The notes under the pieces were generated by a model. It worked only from the letters and a program-made list of their open reading frames with translations. It had not been told where the DNA came from and searched no databases. Position numbers and translations under genes: made by a program. This document shows positions 11,013-22,504 of a stretch of 64,000 nucleotides of DNA, in pieces. Location: NCBI GenBank assembly GCA_051453625.1, contig JBOZIK010000001.1, forward strand, positions 120,242,659 to 120,306,658. The letters run 5' to 3'. Source of the DNA: Welwitschia mirabilis. Its lineage: Eukaryota; Gnetophyta; Gnetopsida; Welwitschiales. How positions within the stretch are numbered: position 1 is the first letter of the stretch; each line of letters opens with the position of its first letter.

Positions 11013-12120
11013 GATCATTATGTATACCTTTACATGAGTGCTTCAGGTATGATTGTCATTCTTTTATCATATGTTGATGATATGTTAGTTGCTAGAAATG
11101 ACATGAAAGAAATCAAAAGACTGAAGCATGAAATGTCCAAGATTTTTGTCATTAAAGATCTTGAACTAGCAAAACAAATCCTTGGAATGAGGACTGTCAT
11201 AGATAGATCACTTGATACATTGTGGTTGAGCCAATCTGAATATGTTGACAAGGTTTTGACATGTTTTAAGATGCTAGATTGTAAACCTAATTTATACTCC
11301 TCTAGCTGCACATTTTCAATTTACACATCAGGGTTGTCCTATTTCAGAGAATAAGATGGTAGAAATGAGAAGTGCTTCTTAGATATTAGTTGTGGAATGC
11401 CAGATGTACGCCATGGTTTGTACTACACCAAACATTGCTCATGTAGTGAGAGTTATCCCTTGTTTTATGAGTAATCTTGGAAAAGAGCATTGGGAAGTAG
11501 TAAAATGGATATTTTGTTACTTGAAGGAAAACCAGCATATGAGTTTGTCTTTAGGCAATGTTGATTTGCATATTACAGGGCATGTAGATGTTGATTATCC
11601 TAGTTGGAGGGATACCAGAAGGTTTGCTACTATGTACGTCTTTACTCTTGGTGATAGAGTTGTTAGTTGTATGTCCCATCTAGAATCAAACATTGCTCTT
11701 TCCATAATAAAAGCTAAGTATGTTACCTTGATAGAAGCTGCTAAGGAGATGTTGTGGCTGCATGATCTTGTTGGTTCGTTTACCCTTAGTCAAACCAAGT
11801 TNNNNNNNNNNNNNNNNNNNNNNNNNNNNNNNNNNNNNNNNNNNNNNNNNNNNNNNNNNNCTAGAACTAAGCACATTTATATTAAATACCAATTCATTGG
11901 GCAAAAGTTTAAAAAAGGTCTATTAGATGTTTGAAAGATTGACACACATATGAATCTTGTCAATTTGCTAAGACAAGTTGTTAATGGCACAAAGCAAAAG
12001 GCATCTTGTGATGGAGTAGGATTGCAAAACGAGATTTAGAAGCAACGAAGTAGGCATCTTTTGGAGCTACGTAAGTAGTTATTCTTGAAGACTCACCAAA
12101 TTTGTCTTCAAGTGGGAGAA
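11013..12120 (+). pseudogene. Second copia RT end and RNase H (Copia-2 family)
   Basis: This starts directly after a gap, at the base matching 9516, and repeats the RT end and RNase H with much divergence. Visible are LLSYVDDMLVARND, KIFVIKDLELAKQILGMRT, LWLSQSEYVDKVLTCFKM, then GHVDVDYPSWRDTRRF, MSHLESNIALSIIKAKYVT and RTKHIYIKYQFI. Stops and shifts are few, but the protein is truncated at its start and contains a 59-N gap at 11802-11860. The tract AAGTGGGAGAA before 12121 is the polypurine tract. It comes from a different copy of the family than the piece at 9516-10755. Confidence 0.85.
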
Positions 12121-12227
12121 TGTTAGGAAAAGTGAAGCCAAGTTTGCCTTTTTTTATTGTGACATTATGTTTTCACTCCTTTGGGTATTACTCACAACAA
12201 AAAACAAAAAAGGGGGAAAAAAAGGAA

Positions 12228-12258
<31 letters not shown>

Positions 12259-12495
12259 TGAACTTTTTAGAAGAGGAACTTTGTAGAACTTTTTAGATTG
12301 ACTTGGCTTGAATCCTAAACCGATTTAAAAGTTGCTTAAAAGTTTGTTTTGTACAAGTTTCTTTTGACCCCTAGAGAAGACTAGGAGCTTTGCCTGCTTC
12401 ACGTGGTTTTTCCCTGCATTAGAGTTTTCTGTGTTAAATCTTGTGTGTTGTTCTCTGGTTTATTATTTTCATTTAGTACTTTGGTTTTCATAACG
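12121..12495 (+). repeat. 3' LTR (375 bp), Copia-2 family
   Basis: It starts TGTTAGGAAAAGTGAAGCC and ends TTTTCATAACG, where the other copy has TAACA. It matches the 5' LTR at 5462 and the LTR at 51835. It carries a private (GA)n microsatellite at about 12232-12258 that the other three lack. Confidence 0.85.
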
Positions 12496-14936
12496 TTTTG
12501 TTCCTCAATATGAATGGACGTGTGGTGTTTAGCCCAAATAACTTACCTAATGGTTTACATGTTAAATTTGTTATCAGCAGTGATATAAACATTTTGTGTA
12601 TCTTTAAACCTTGCAAGCAATGTACGTTTTGTGTATCTTAAACCTAAGCAAACTACTCAGTGAGAGTGAAAATAATCTAATAAATCAAGTAACAAGCCAG
12701 AACTAGAAAATGAAATAGCACATCAAGAGCATTAACCTTGTGCATTTTTTAACTACAATTTATTGTAGGAAAAAAAAAGTGTTTCCTAGTTCAAAATCAC
12801 AGTTTCTTGTTTTTGGAAACTAACACGATTTCCTGAGGTCCAGAAACTTTAGGAATCTTGCTTGAACATTTTTCTAACTAAAACACCAAGCTATCACATC
12901 TTAAAAATACAAAACTATAATTAATTATGAATAAGATGATTTTAAATAAATATTTTTATCTCAACTATGTTGGAATGCTAAAATGAATACAATTATGATG
13001 TTCTAATGAATGCTTCAATTGCATTTCTGCCCCTTACTGAAGGCACATCATGTCTCCACACTCATTTTGAAAGTTGTTTCGACGTTGCTGCATTTCTAAA
13101 ACTTGAAAGCCTACGTTATGATGAAATGCCCTTCCGTGGGCTTGATCTCCAACAATCTGGTTAACGTCTAGCACCACCCTGAAGACTTCCAGAACAAATG
13201 ACCCACATGATTCCTAAGAGGGATGCAGCTTAGAATTGTTGCATACAATTCAGTGAAGAACCATGTGCAGACTAAGAAGTCTATGCCAGCGTTGAAGATC
13301 TTACAACAGGCATGATATTCTTCACCTAGATTTCATATTCATGAAGTGCTTGTTCACAAATCAATTTGTGATTTTTACTCTGTACCTGAGCCCTTACGAA
13401 AGAACTCTGAAAGGGTGCAAACAATAGAAGACCTCACAACAGCTTTCTTATATTCATCCTCTTATTGGATATTATACATTCTTGAAATCTGTTACAGAAC
13501 TCTTAACTGGAACAAGCTATTGTATAATAGGAACATTGATTCCTTTAGTGAGAAGGTACCCAAGAAAAAAGAGTAATTGTGTGTCATCTGATAAGCGTAA
13601 GAATGAAAAGAGAAGAATTTTGAACTACAATGTGATATGCAACATGTCGTCCTTGCAGCATAGTGGCAGATTCCATCCTTCTACAACTGAAACGATGAAA
13701 ACGATATTTTTGTTCTCAAACAAAAGAGTTCTGTAGCACATTGAATGATTAACTTTGAATACCTAGGATAAAACAACTTATGTCAGTGGAATGCAGATTG
13801 CTCACAGGGAGAAAAAGCACGTTGATTAACTGCTGCCATCTTCACACCAAGGCTGAGCTTAATGACAGGATAATCTAGTGGCAAACTTGCTAAGGAATTG
13901 GCTGTCAGGAATTCTCAAAAAGCTTGCACAGCTGAGAAAAGCTCAAGATAGGTTTCTAATTTAAGGCTGTTGGCATCAATAGTAGACATGAAAATTATAT
14001 CTAGTGATTCTCTATCTAAATCACAATTTCTTGAACAAATAACAATGCAGGTAATCTTATCACCTCTGGTGCATGAAGGAATCATTCACTGAGAGGATAT
14101 TCCTGATCATAAAGTGTAACCTCTCTGTTGGATAATGGAAGATCCCAGTGGCAAGTGCCACAGTTGATTCATGATGCTATGTGCCTCTTTTTATGAGCTA
14201 AAGTTCAAAGCTGCTATCAGTGACACCCTATGTAGAGGCTTAAGGCTTTTACTAAATAAAATTTTGTTTCATATCTTTAAATTTATCGACTTAGCCTATT
14301 TGCATGATGTGGACTTCATTGAGTCCTTTCACTTCTAACAGTTGGTTTCAGAGACGACAATAGATTGCATATAGTGTTGTAGAGAGAGCTGTGGGAGCTA
14401 TAAAGAAGGCAATAACATTATTATACAGATTTGACAAGAGAAGCTTTGGAAGCTGAAGACGAGAAGACTATTGTAAAGGAGAATATGGAACCAATTCAGT
14501 AAATGTTTGTCCTGAACAAGATGGATTGTAGCAAATTAAAACCTACCAACGTGTTTTCTTGATAATTCTGTAGTCTCCAATGTCTCAGCGCATGGGATAG
14601 CAAAGAGTGTCTCTCCCAAGCAAAGTGACTGGTAGTGATGTAAGTTTAATCCTTTTCTAATGGTTTAACCTCTGCTTTCAGTTTTGAAGGAAAGGCACCA
14701 TTGACTACATAATGCTTGTCTAATAAAAGCAGATGCTGAGAAGTAGTTTGGCCCTTTATAGTGCACAACACGATATCTTTATGCACATAGTTTCAAAGAT
14801 TGTGCAGACTTCAACAAAAGATTTGAGAGATTTTTGGAGAGCAGTCCACATTCAAGTGGAGGCTTTGCTTGAGTTCTTGTCCCTAGCAAACCTGATCAAG
14901 CATTTACAAAACTGCACCAATATCTAGTGCTGAGAG
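12496..14936. other. Island sequence without recognised gene
   Basis: Base composition becomes less AT-rich here. I see only short open frames (for example 13346-13576, 13482-13736, 14733-14927) with no family pattern and no splice context that I trust. A stretch at 14300-14352, ending CTTCTAACA before TTGGTTTCAGAGAC, looks a little like an LTR end plus primer site. No matching LTR supports it. Exons of the minus-strand gene at 20234-20673 could lie here, but I cannot point to them. Confidence 0.5.
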
Positions 14937-15346
14937 TGTTGATATCTGAAGCCAAATTTATCTTATTCCCTTTGTAATGTTCCTAATGCCATGTTTTTAC
15001 TTTGACCACATTTTAATATTGTAAAAGGAGGCTGTGTTATAAAACCTTCCCTGGAGGTGTTGGTACAAAAGGGACATGTGTCAAGAGAAAGATGACACCA
15101 TTTTAGGGTTTTGGCTTGTAACCCTCAGCCTCCTTAAAGATGGTGTGACAGTTGCTTGGACACAGATCTGTGAGATAGCCTTGTCTGAAGCCTGTTATCA
15201 ACTTGTAATTCTCAAGAAGATAATAGAGCTCTGCATTACTTTCCTGTGGTTTTTCCCCTCATTGGTGTTTTCCACATAAATCGATGTCTCTGTTTTCTCT
15301 TGTTGCACTCTTGAACTACTTTTTGCATTTGTGTATGTCATAACAG
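14937..15346 (+). repeat. Probable old copia LTR, about 410 bp
   Basis: TGTTGATATCTGAAGCC to GTATGTCATAACA has TG...CA ends. It shows the typical layout of short plant copia LTRs: TTCCTGTGGTTTTTCCCC, then CACATAAATC, then a T-rich end with CATAACA. The same architecture is seen in the Copia-2 LTRs. No primer-binding site follows, so it would be a 3' or solo LTR. A partner LTR is not seen. Confidence 0.45.
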
Positions 15347-17737
15347 GTTTTACACATCCTTCTCGAGAACCCTTTTATTTTGTTGAAAATGAAAGGCAAT
15401 GGAATAGAAACTTGTGGAGTGTGTCAGGTAGGATTGGAAACCTTTAGATGCATGAAGTGATCTCCTATACACAGCTACGGTCTGGATTTTTAGTACTAGG
15501 TCATTGTAATATCTTTTCTTTTGTAAGGCTTCAGATTTGTTTGTAACTAATTTCTTTAAAAATGGCACTCCTTAAAAATAAGCAGTTGAAAAAGACAAAA
15601 GTCGCATGTCAAGATAGAAGGTAAATTGGTATGAGGTCAGTGAAATGCATTCAACTTGCATGGGAACTTCAAAATAGCTAACATTTTGAAATTATAAAGT
15701 TGCACTATGAAATTTACAAAATAATACAAATGGATTAACCCATTTCATTTTTGTTCACTATCAACTTGCAATACACATACTTTGAAACAAATGTTTTTAA
15801 GAGCTCTTAACTTCTTGTCCAGAGGCTATGTAGCACACTTTGAGAAATGGAACAGGCCATAGACATATATCAATTTAACACTGATGACAAACAAGATCCT
15901 CAAGCACTTCCAAACACCAATTAAATAATAAAGCTGCAAACTCATAATTCAACATATTAATAGCATATATTGAGACCAGGGGCATAGCTTTGAAAGACAA
16001 AAGCTTTAATAGCAGTGTCCTTCGAAACATTGATAAAATTTCATGTGCTTGGCTCACCTGCAAGACATTCATTACAATAGTTCATTATAAATGACCCATT
16101 CAGAGATTTGAGAGAAAATAGGTCAAACCAAAATTTGAATGGAAAATTTGAATTGAACGACATATAGTAATTTTTGTTAAAAACTATAACTATTTGCATT
16201 CCATTGGCACAAAAACATGTATGCAGTATGTAATGAAGTTGTTTTTTCTGCTCCTAACATACCGAGTGACAATACAATCAACAAGAAGTCAACATCACTA
16301 GGCCTAATTCCTGTCAGGCTATTAATCATCCATAGAAGTCGACATCAACAAGAAGTCGACCTTTGCTACCTAACTTAGTAAACTCGTTTAAAAGGACATA
16401 ACCCAGAGAAACTCTGATAAGAGGCATGTCATCCATGCTCCTGGGTGCATAATCACCCGTCTGTTATTGGCTTGAAAAAGCCAAAAACGGTAGAAGCTGA
16501 AGAGCAACCTCCACTCATATGAAATAAAATAATAAAAATATTATCTTATGATGAGCAATCCAAAATATACACCCAAAGAATAATTAATCATTCAAATATT
16601 ATAGTGTTTAGCATGCCTTGCATGAAATATATCCAAAATCCATTTAGAATAGAACAATTAAGACTGATCTTACCACAACCCTCTTCCTCCAAGCACATAG
16701 GTTTCAAGATCACATCATTAAAAGTTTGCATACTTAAACCTCATGATAACTAATCATGTTTTAGCATGAAGCAGAAACATGGATAGGAGTTCTGTTGAAA
16801 TATTGCATTTAGAGAATCACAGCACCAGTTAATCCTATAGGAAAGCTCCATAAGGAATCCATACTATAATATCATTCGTCCTGGAACTGGAATGTGCAGT
16901 ATCCTCTCCACCATAACAGAGTCACTGAGCAATTTGTTGCTTAAGACAAAAACCTTGTGGAATGAAATGAAAGTAAGAAAAAAATGAAATCAAAAACAAC
17001 TCCCATGCCTAAAATGAGCCCTTTTTCCTCCTTTATCCAGTCTCCCAAGCCCTCTGGGCCTTCATATCTCTTCCTCTTCAAGTCAACCCTCTTTCCCTTG
17101 TTTCTAGGTGATTCTGCATTGAGGGAGTTGACAGAAAGAGGTCTGTCATTGAAATTGTGCGCAACTTCTCTTAAAACAAATTTTTGGGACAACAATTAAT
17201 CTCGTTGCTCCTTCATGGTGTTTTAAAGTATTACAATGATAGTGTGAATATATACTTTAAAATTGAAGTATCCTCCCTTACCCCATTTTAGCTGGAGGTT
17301 GTTGGGGGCTTTGAGCAGGTAGTGTCAAATTATGGAGACTTGCAAAAGTCCCACGTTCTGTTGGTTGCCGTGGACAAGTTTAATCTTGGACCATGAAGCC
17401 CTTGCAAAGTTGTCCACAGCTACTACCCTACTGATCATGACCTCCAGTCAACCTCAGAATCATGGTGCTGAAAACCAAAGACTCAAAAAATTTCCTTGCA
17501 GCCCCAGTCAGAGCATTTTTGGCCACCATGTTGAACATTTGAGGTAAATGAGGTTTCTTTCAGATGTTGAAGCCTATAGTTATCAAAGGAAACGTTGACA
17601 TCTAGGGTCTGAAGTTTTTTTCATCACTAGATTCACATCTTTTGCTGGAAGATTGCTGTAGCAAAAGCAGGAAAAAACATGGGACTCTGATGGTCTTTGT
17701 CAGAGTCATTTAGCTGTTTTTCCTTCAGTTTGACTTC
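15347..17737. other. Island sequence; short unassigned frames
   Basis: Apart from the possible exon at 16326-16460, I recognise nothing firm. Open frames at 16941-17195 (minus) and 16984-17199 (plus) overlap on opposite strands, and neither matches a family I know. A frame at 15875-16072 (minus) lies next to a GCAGGTGAGC splice-like sequence but has no recognisable protein pattern. Confidence 0.45.
16326..16460 (-). CDS. Possible terminal exon of an unknown gene
   Basis: On the minus strand an AG acceptor at 16462-16461 follows a pyrimidine-rich run. A clean 44-codon frame then ends at TGA (16328-16326). The peptide includes DYAPRSMDDMPLIRVSLGY and ends KGRLLVDVDFYG, with balanced codon use unlike the AT-biased shadows around it. 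It is on the same strand as the acyl-CoA-binding exon 3.8 kb upstream and could belong to the same gene, but no intervening exons were found. I do not recognise the product. A chance frame remains possible, partly because AGAAGTCGACATCAACAAG-like sequence repeats in it. Confidence 0.25.
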   Translation of the reverse strand, partial: TGDYAPRSMDDMPLIRVSLGYVLLNEFTKLGSKGRLLVDVDFYG

Positions 17738-18217
17738 TGTTGGAGTTGTGCCCAAATCTGGCTTTGTCCTTTGTTAAAGTCAGATTTAACTACTTGATAA
17801 TGTTTGAATAATTGTTATTTACGACATCATGTTGTTTGGCAGGAGTTCAAGCTCAACAATGAAATTAGTTAACAGCCTGTAACTCATAGTTTTATACTTG
17901 TATTGTGCCTTGAGCCAATTGAACATAATTTAGGGTTTTGACCAGGTCCTGTGTCGTTTAACTCAGTTGTGACTGTCTATTGTACGATTAATTGCATTCT
18001 ATTAGTACAATTGTAGAGCTAATGAAGACATGTTGTGAAAATTCCTATGAAATCTCTCTCACTCCTCACCCTTCATGTCTAGTTTCTGGTTTTTCTCTGC
18101 AACTACCTTCCAGGAGGTCAATGTCAATTCTCCGCCACAGTCACATCATATTTTGGATCTTTTGAAGGATTTATTTTCATTTTTGGATTTCATCCTTGAT
18201 TGCTTGTTTTCACAACA
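17738..18217 (+). repeat. Probable copia LTR, about 480 bp
   Basis: It begins TGTTGGAGTTGTGCCC and ends TGCTTGTTTTCACAACA, with the usual late T-rich part. The sequence after it, AACAGCATAAAAGTACC, could be a badly decayed tRNA-Met primer site (about half the positions agree). A decayed copia RT lies 1 kb further on the same strand. Together these suggest the 5' LTR of an old plus-strand copia element. The 3' LTR was not found. Confidence 0.5.
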
Positions 18218-19244
18218 AACAGCATAAAAGTACCAGACTGATTGCCTCCAGAAGATGAAAAGATTGCAGGCTTCAAGCAAACTGGTGGGAGTTGAGATTT
18301 TGAGAACCTGGAAGACATTGATGCAGGCAATGCTTCAAAACAAGGGATGCCTGGATTTTCTCAAAGGTTTGGTATATAAACCTGGGGATGTGAGCTCTTA
18401 GAAATGCAATGAGATATTACAAGTTCAGTTTCTTTCATAGCTTCAGTAATGACCAAAGGTTCGATGATAGTCAGATGTTTAATGATAATAAGATGTTTCA
18501 ATGTTGAACAAATTTTCAATCATAATTAGAGGTTTCACTAATGAATTCAGAGGCTGAGAATATCATGTTTTAGGCCCTTTTTGGCTCCACAACTGGTGGG
18601 CCCACTGTACAACACAGTACAGGCATTGTTTGGGATGCTTTCAATGCAATACATGTCTTCAGCCATGACGGCAAGTGACTGCCATTGCAATCTGCAGGGT
18701 GGCTGAATCTGAGCAGGAGGCCACCCATTAATTTCGATATACCACAAATGAAATATTCAATTTGATTTAGAGGTTTGAAAATTGATTTTATTGAAGTCTG
18801 AGATTGGAAAAGGCTTCAATGTTTTTTTGTTCACATGTACCTATCAACTCAAAAGTCATTTTGGCATTTTCACTAGCTAAAAGTTGATTGCACAAGAAGT
18901 CTTCAGAAAATGATTTCTCCAACAGTCATTACAACAGGGTATCTTTATAAGGAGGTTGTTATTTCAATAAGCTTCACCACCAATGAACAGAGAACATTGT
19001 GGAAGATGACAGCCCTTCTCTACATGGGCTTTTTGCTAACATGTTTTTTTTTTCCAGAAGATAAGCCTAGCTCATTTCAAAAGCCTGCAAATTTGATGAC
19101 TTAATTTGTGGAAAGTTGGCAGTGGACCAAGAAAGGGAAGCCCTAAATGACACAGACATGGCAACCTGTGCTACTTCCAAATGGGCATAAGGCCATTGCA
19201 AACATGAGGAGCTTCAAGTTCCAAAAGGCATAAAAATGAAAATG
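18218..19244. other. Likely interior of the old copia relic; no clear domain
   Basis: The stretch lies between the probable LTR at 17738-18217 and the RT remnant at 19245. I could not recognise Gag, protease or integrase motifs in any frame. It contains short frames only, at 18547-18747 (minus) and 18910-19104 (plus). Confidence 0.4.
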
Positions 19245-19590
19245 CTGAAAAACTACAAAGCTCAATTAGTTTGAACTGTGAAAGGATACGCTAATTAAAT
19301 TTGACAAAAAGGTTTCAACTCTTTTAATGTGCATTAGTTATTGATGTCCCTTTGAATTAGAAATTAATATTAGAACTAGATGCCCAAACGACTTTCTTGC
19401 AAGGTGACCTCAGAGAGGAAGTTTATGTGAAGCAGGCAGCACTTACGAACAAGGGTGAATGAAATTTTGTATAGATGTGAAACGAATCATTTACAGCTGA
19501 AGTAATTTGATTAAGAAATGTTATTCGAGTCGTCACAAAGTAGATGCAGCATGTTTAGTTGTTTTGAAGCAGGCACTACAGGTTTGGAGT
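19245..19590 (+). pseudogene. Decayed copia reverse transcriptase fragment
   Basis: Across several frames the copia RT order is visible: YKAQLV, then VKGYAN, then ELDAQTTFLQGDLREEVYVK at 19373-19434, which stands for the strongly conserved LDVKTAFLxGDLxEEIYM box. VLKQALQVW at 19562-19588 stands for GLKQAPRxW. The YVDD box was not found. It is more eroded than the other copia elements here, so probably the oldest insertion. It belongs with the LTR at 17738-18217. Confidence 0.7.
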
Positions 19591-20233
19591 ATTGCACATT
19601 TTTTAAGACTCCCCTCTTACAGGCTTCTTAAAAGATTAAGAAAGCAATTATGTGATATTGTATCTCTCTCAATGTTGGCTATGGAAGATTGAAAGAAACT
19701 GAAGCTTCAGTCAATTTTTAGGGGGTGAGGAGGTTGGAATTTGGAAGAGACAGAGATATGCAGACAGTGCAGTGGGGATACATTCCTTGTGAAGGCATCT
19801 TCTTCCATTAACAAGAACTTTTGTGCATTATTTTAAGCCTCTGTTTATTCCTCTAGGTCCCCAAAGTTTTTTAAATAGATCACATGAAGGAGGTCCAGCC
19901 TCTTCGAAGTCACCTATGCATAATCCCTCCATCCAATTTTAAATGCTCTGAATTACACTTATGCTATTAAGGGAGAGCCTCGTTAAATTTTTTATACAAT
20001 TTGTTTGGAACCAGTTGAACAAACCATTAAGGATAAACCTTCAGTCCACAATCCTATTTCAAGGATTTCAAACATGCTAACGACATTCGCTTTGTGAATT
20101 TAACTGAAACCAAAAATACTTGGAACGCGATATCACACATTCAATTATATAACGGAATGTTAAATAAAGAGCTTTGCAGGAAAATATCTCCCAATGCTTT
20201 GGTGATATTGAAAAAGGAGAAAGCTCTACTCAC
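19591..20233. other. Intron or spacer before the ACB-domain exon; nothing recognised
   Basis: On the minus strand this is the 3' side of the exon at 20234-20673 and should be its first intron. No further exon with a recognisable domain is seen. The plus-strand copia relic ends somewhere here. Confidence 0.4.
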
Positions 20234-20673
20234 AGGCTTGCTCTGATACAATTTCTCTTTAAGAAGTCTTGTAAAAGCGCAGACCCTTCATTAGCCACTA
20301 TGTTTTTCTTCTTCTGTGCCTCACTGTAAGAGCTGTACCAGTTTTTCCAATCCGGAACAACCTGAGTAAGAAGTTTGATGAATTCCCTTTTGGCTTGAGA
20401 TTTGGGCATGTCACCTAAGGATTTCCAGGCATGTTGCTTGGCTCTGAGAACGTGATCTATGGCAAGAGAGCCATCCTGGCCACTAGGGCAAGGCCCATCC
20501 AACGCTTGAGATTTGTAGGCGTAAAAGAGGGTTTTCAATTCTTGAGGCAAGAATTCGAGAGTTGCAGAAGGGCCTTTGGTTATAAATGTCATAGCAGCTT
20601 TCCATTCAGATTCTTCTCCATTGCCATTCACTTCATCGGTTGTCTGAAAATTGCGCTTCCGTTCTTCAGCCAT
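20234..20673 (-). CDS. First coding exon of an acyl-CoA-binding-domain protein
   Basis: The ATG at 20673 starts MAEERKRNFQ and the frame stays open for 146 codons with balanced codon use. From about residue 24 to 112 it follows the acyl-CoA-binding (ACBP/ACB) domain. AAMTFITKG is helix 1. LFYAYKSQALDGPC stands for the YxLYKQATxGxx motif. KQHAWKSLGDMPKSQAKREF stands for the AKWxAWxxxxGxxxxxAxxxY motif. KLLTQVVPDW closes it. ACB domains bind long-chain acyl-CoA esters in the cytosol or at membranes. The KSLGDMPKSQAKREFIKLL part recalls the large, GCP60/ACBD3-like branch more than the 10-kDa ACBPs; this is only pattern memory. After codon 146, GTGAGT (20233-20228) is a good splice donor in phase 2, and the frame would otherwise stop three bases on. 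An upstream in-frame ATG at 20784 would add 37 residues but crosses the tandem repeat, so I prefer 20673. Later exons are not found. Confidence 0.8.
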
Positions 20674-20738
20674 TTCTTGGCCCTGTGTCCGACGACTTAC
20701 GGATAATACATATCCTGAGATCCCGAGAAAAAAACCAA

Positions 20739-20838
20739 CAGGAAGTTCGTAGCTCCAAACGCTTCTATCAAAAATATAATACAAAACAACAGGAAATTCT
20801 CAGCTCCAAATGCTACTATCAAAAATATCATAATCAGT
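20739..20838. repeat. 51-bp tandem duplication upstream of the ACB-domain exon
   Basis: Units 20739-20789 and 20790-20838 both start CAGGAA and share AGCTCCAAA and CTATCAAAAATAT, with about eight differences. They lie 66 to 165 bases upstream of the ATG at 20673 on the minus strand, so in the 5' UTR or core promoter. No function is shown by the sequence. Confidence 0.8.
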
Positions 20839-21462
20839 GTTGATCTACAAATGTCATTAAACGTTTCAGTTAAAAAAATTATTAATTAATATTTATTAAG
20901 CAAAATTAAAAATATTATATGGCTATTAGATTATAGTCTAAGCGAAATAAAATAACATAGTTTTAAAGGGTAAATGCCCTTCATAAGTTGCATGAAATAC
21001 AATTCAAGATATTTTATAATCCCCAAAAGAAATGAAGCTTAAATCATTTTGTTTGTCACTAATGGTTACGTTTGAGGCAAGAAGCAGGGAGGCTTTCTCA
21101 ATGGAGGTCCCTTAAGGGGACCTTAGACATTGAACAAGGTCCATCACACAAGTGCTTAAGAAGTTGCATGAGATAATTGACCTTAAGCAAAACCTTCCAT
21201 TTTTAAGTTTGTATCTAAAATGTGACGGTTATAGGATATTAGATTTTGTGTGAAAATACGGGAAGAAAAAAAGTTCTACATTCAAAAAAAGAACTTTGCA
21301 GCCAAATTGCTAGAGATAATATATAATGCAAGGTCACATGCAATGCGAGATGAAAGGATTGGCCTTTAATAGCTTAGGATTATCTCCAAAAATAATTTTT
21401 TTTTCTCAAGTAGTATCTAAAGGGCATTACTACTCTAAGTCCAGGCTTTGATAGTGCAATGG

Positions 21463-22020
21463 CATTTTACAAATGTATGCCCAAATAATTCCTTGTCTTT
21501 ACCCAAGTAGCAATGAACAAAGTGTGATCCTAGGTTGCAAAGACAAACAACTACCTAAAGGCAATCCTTTATGAATAAGATACTAGTTAAAGTGCCCATG
21601 TTTCAGAAGCGTAGGCATTTTCAAAAGGTTAGAAAATCTTTTAATCCATGTACCTTTAATATCATGTGTTCTCCATTTTCTATTTAGATTCTAAGAAATC
21701 ATTGTACCTTTTTTCCTCAAGTTGTAGACCCTTTTTAGTTTGTAAATTCAATAGGATTAAGCCACTATTCTCATTGTTGGTCATTTTATCCTCTAGAAAA
21801 GTGAATAACTAACTACGAAATCTCTTAATGTTAGGCATGCAACCACAAAGTGACCCAAATGAGTCCCTTAACAAATAATTCCCATTAAAAGCTACACATG
21901 CAAATACACCAAACCTCTTTACATTCAAGAGCTATTGGTTTATAATTTGAAAAGACCTTTGAGATGTTTCCAATTAAAACCTACTATTAGCGAAATCCCT
22001 TAAGGTAGTGAACTAAGAAT
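21463..22020 (-). mobile_element. LINE fragment, 3' part of ORF2 (matches 53640-54225)
   Basis: The stretch aligns along its whole length with the low-coordinate end of LINE-2 (53640-54225), including CATTTTACAAATGTATGC and CAAGAGCTA-type blocks. On the minus strand a clean segment reads ACVAFNGNYLLRDSFGSLCG. This resembles the RNase H-like part (G..LRDS.G) often found at the end of plant L1 ORF2. That last point is tentative; the match to LINE-2 is direct. The interval 20840-21462 beside it shows no clear feature but may hold more of the same LINE. Confidence 0.65.
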
Positions 22021-22504
22021 TTTTTGTTGTAAATCTATATCATGTGTATCTTTTTTGTTGTATTTACTTAACAAAGATTTGTTCTTAACGCCTTTATTGC
22101 ACTAACTTTATGATAGTGTATTAAAGTTGTCTTTATGGTGGATTTTATTACATAAAAGCTTCTCGACGAAAGCAAGAACTCAATTTTAGATTAAAACATA
22201 AGAGCATATAAAAGTAACCAAAGTATAATCATTAGCAAAATGAGAAGAGCCCATGAAAAGCACTTACAAAACACTTTAACATAACAATGGGTATGTACAT
22301 ATCAAACCAACGAACTTAATATATAAATGAACACCAAGTTATTTACAATAACTATCGCTTTCATGTAATAAAACCTCTATTGTTATAAGTATGATTAAAC
22401 ATATAACAAGAACTAAAGAATATAAACAACTCGTATTTAAAATTACAATTGTTAAAGAGAACTTTACATTAACTATTAAATGTAATTAACTATTAAAAAA
22501 ATAT
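22021..22504. other. AT-rich spacer, nothing recognised
   Basis: There is no coding pattern or repeat with a partner in this window. The last bases form the left flank of Copia-3. Confidence 0.6.

Larger units (their letters stand above)
5462..12495 (+). mobile_element. Copia-2: plus-strand Ty1/copia retrotransposon, with a second tail after a gap
   Basis: This reads as a 5' LTR (5462-5829), primer-binding site (5832-5844), gag, protease, integrase, RT, RNase H, polypurine tract and 3' LTR start (10586), the standard copia order. At 10756 the 3' LTR is broken by another LTR, then a 100-N gap follows. After the gap, 11013-12495 repeats the piece from late RT to the 3' LTR at clearly lower identity than an allele would show. 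It is therefore a related copy rather than the true continuation. The reading frame is broken many times, so the element is dead. RT and RNase H sequence features resemble Tork/Ale-type copia; this lineage is an inference. Confidence 0.85.

Noticed and set aside
12102-12296. 64-codon frame with a Glu/Arg run
   Set aside because: It lies in an LTR and reads through the (GA)n microsatellite.
14160-14352. LTR end plus primer site (CTTCTAACA, TTGGTTTCAGAGAC) and a small element up to the LTR at 14937
   Set aside because: The sequence before 14340 is not similar to the LTR at 14937-15346, and no element motif lies between them.
16941-17199. Open frames on both strands with ordinary-looking composition
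   Set aside because: They overlap on opposite strands, match no family I recognise and lack convincing splice or start context.
18547-18747. Minus-strand frame with Cys and Pro residues as a small secreted peptide
   Set aside because: There is no signal peptide and no regular Cys spacing, and it lies within the old copia relic.
20431-20843. Plus-strand frames opposite the ACB-domain exon
   Set aside because: They are shadows of the minus-strand exon and the tandem repeat; no family pattern is seen.
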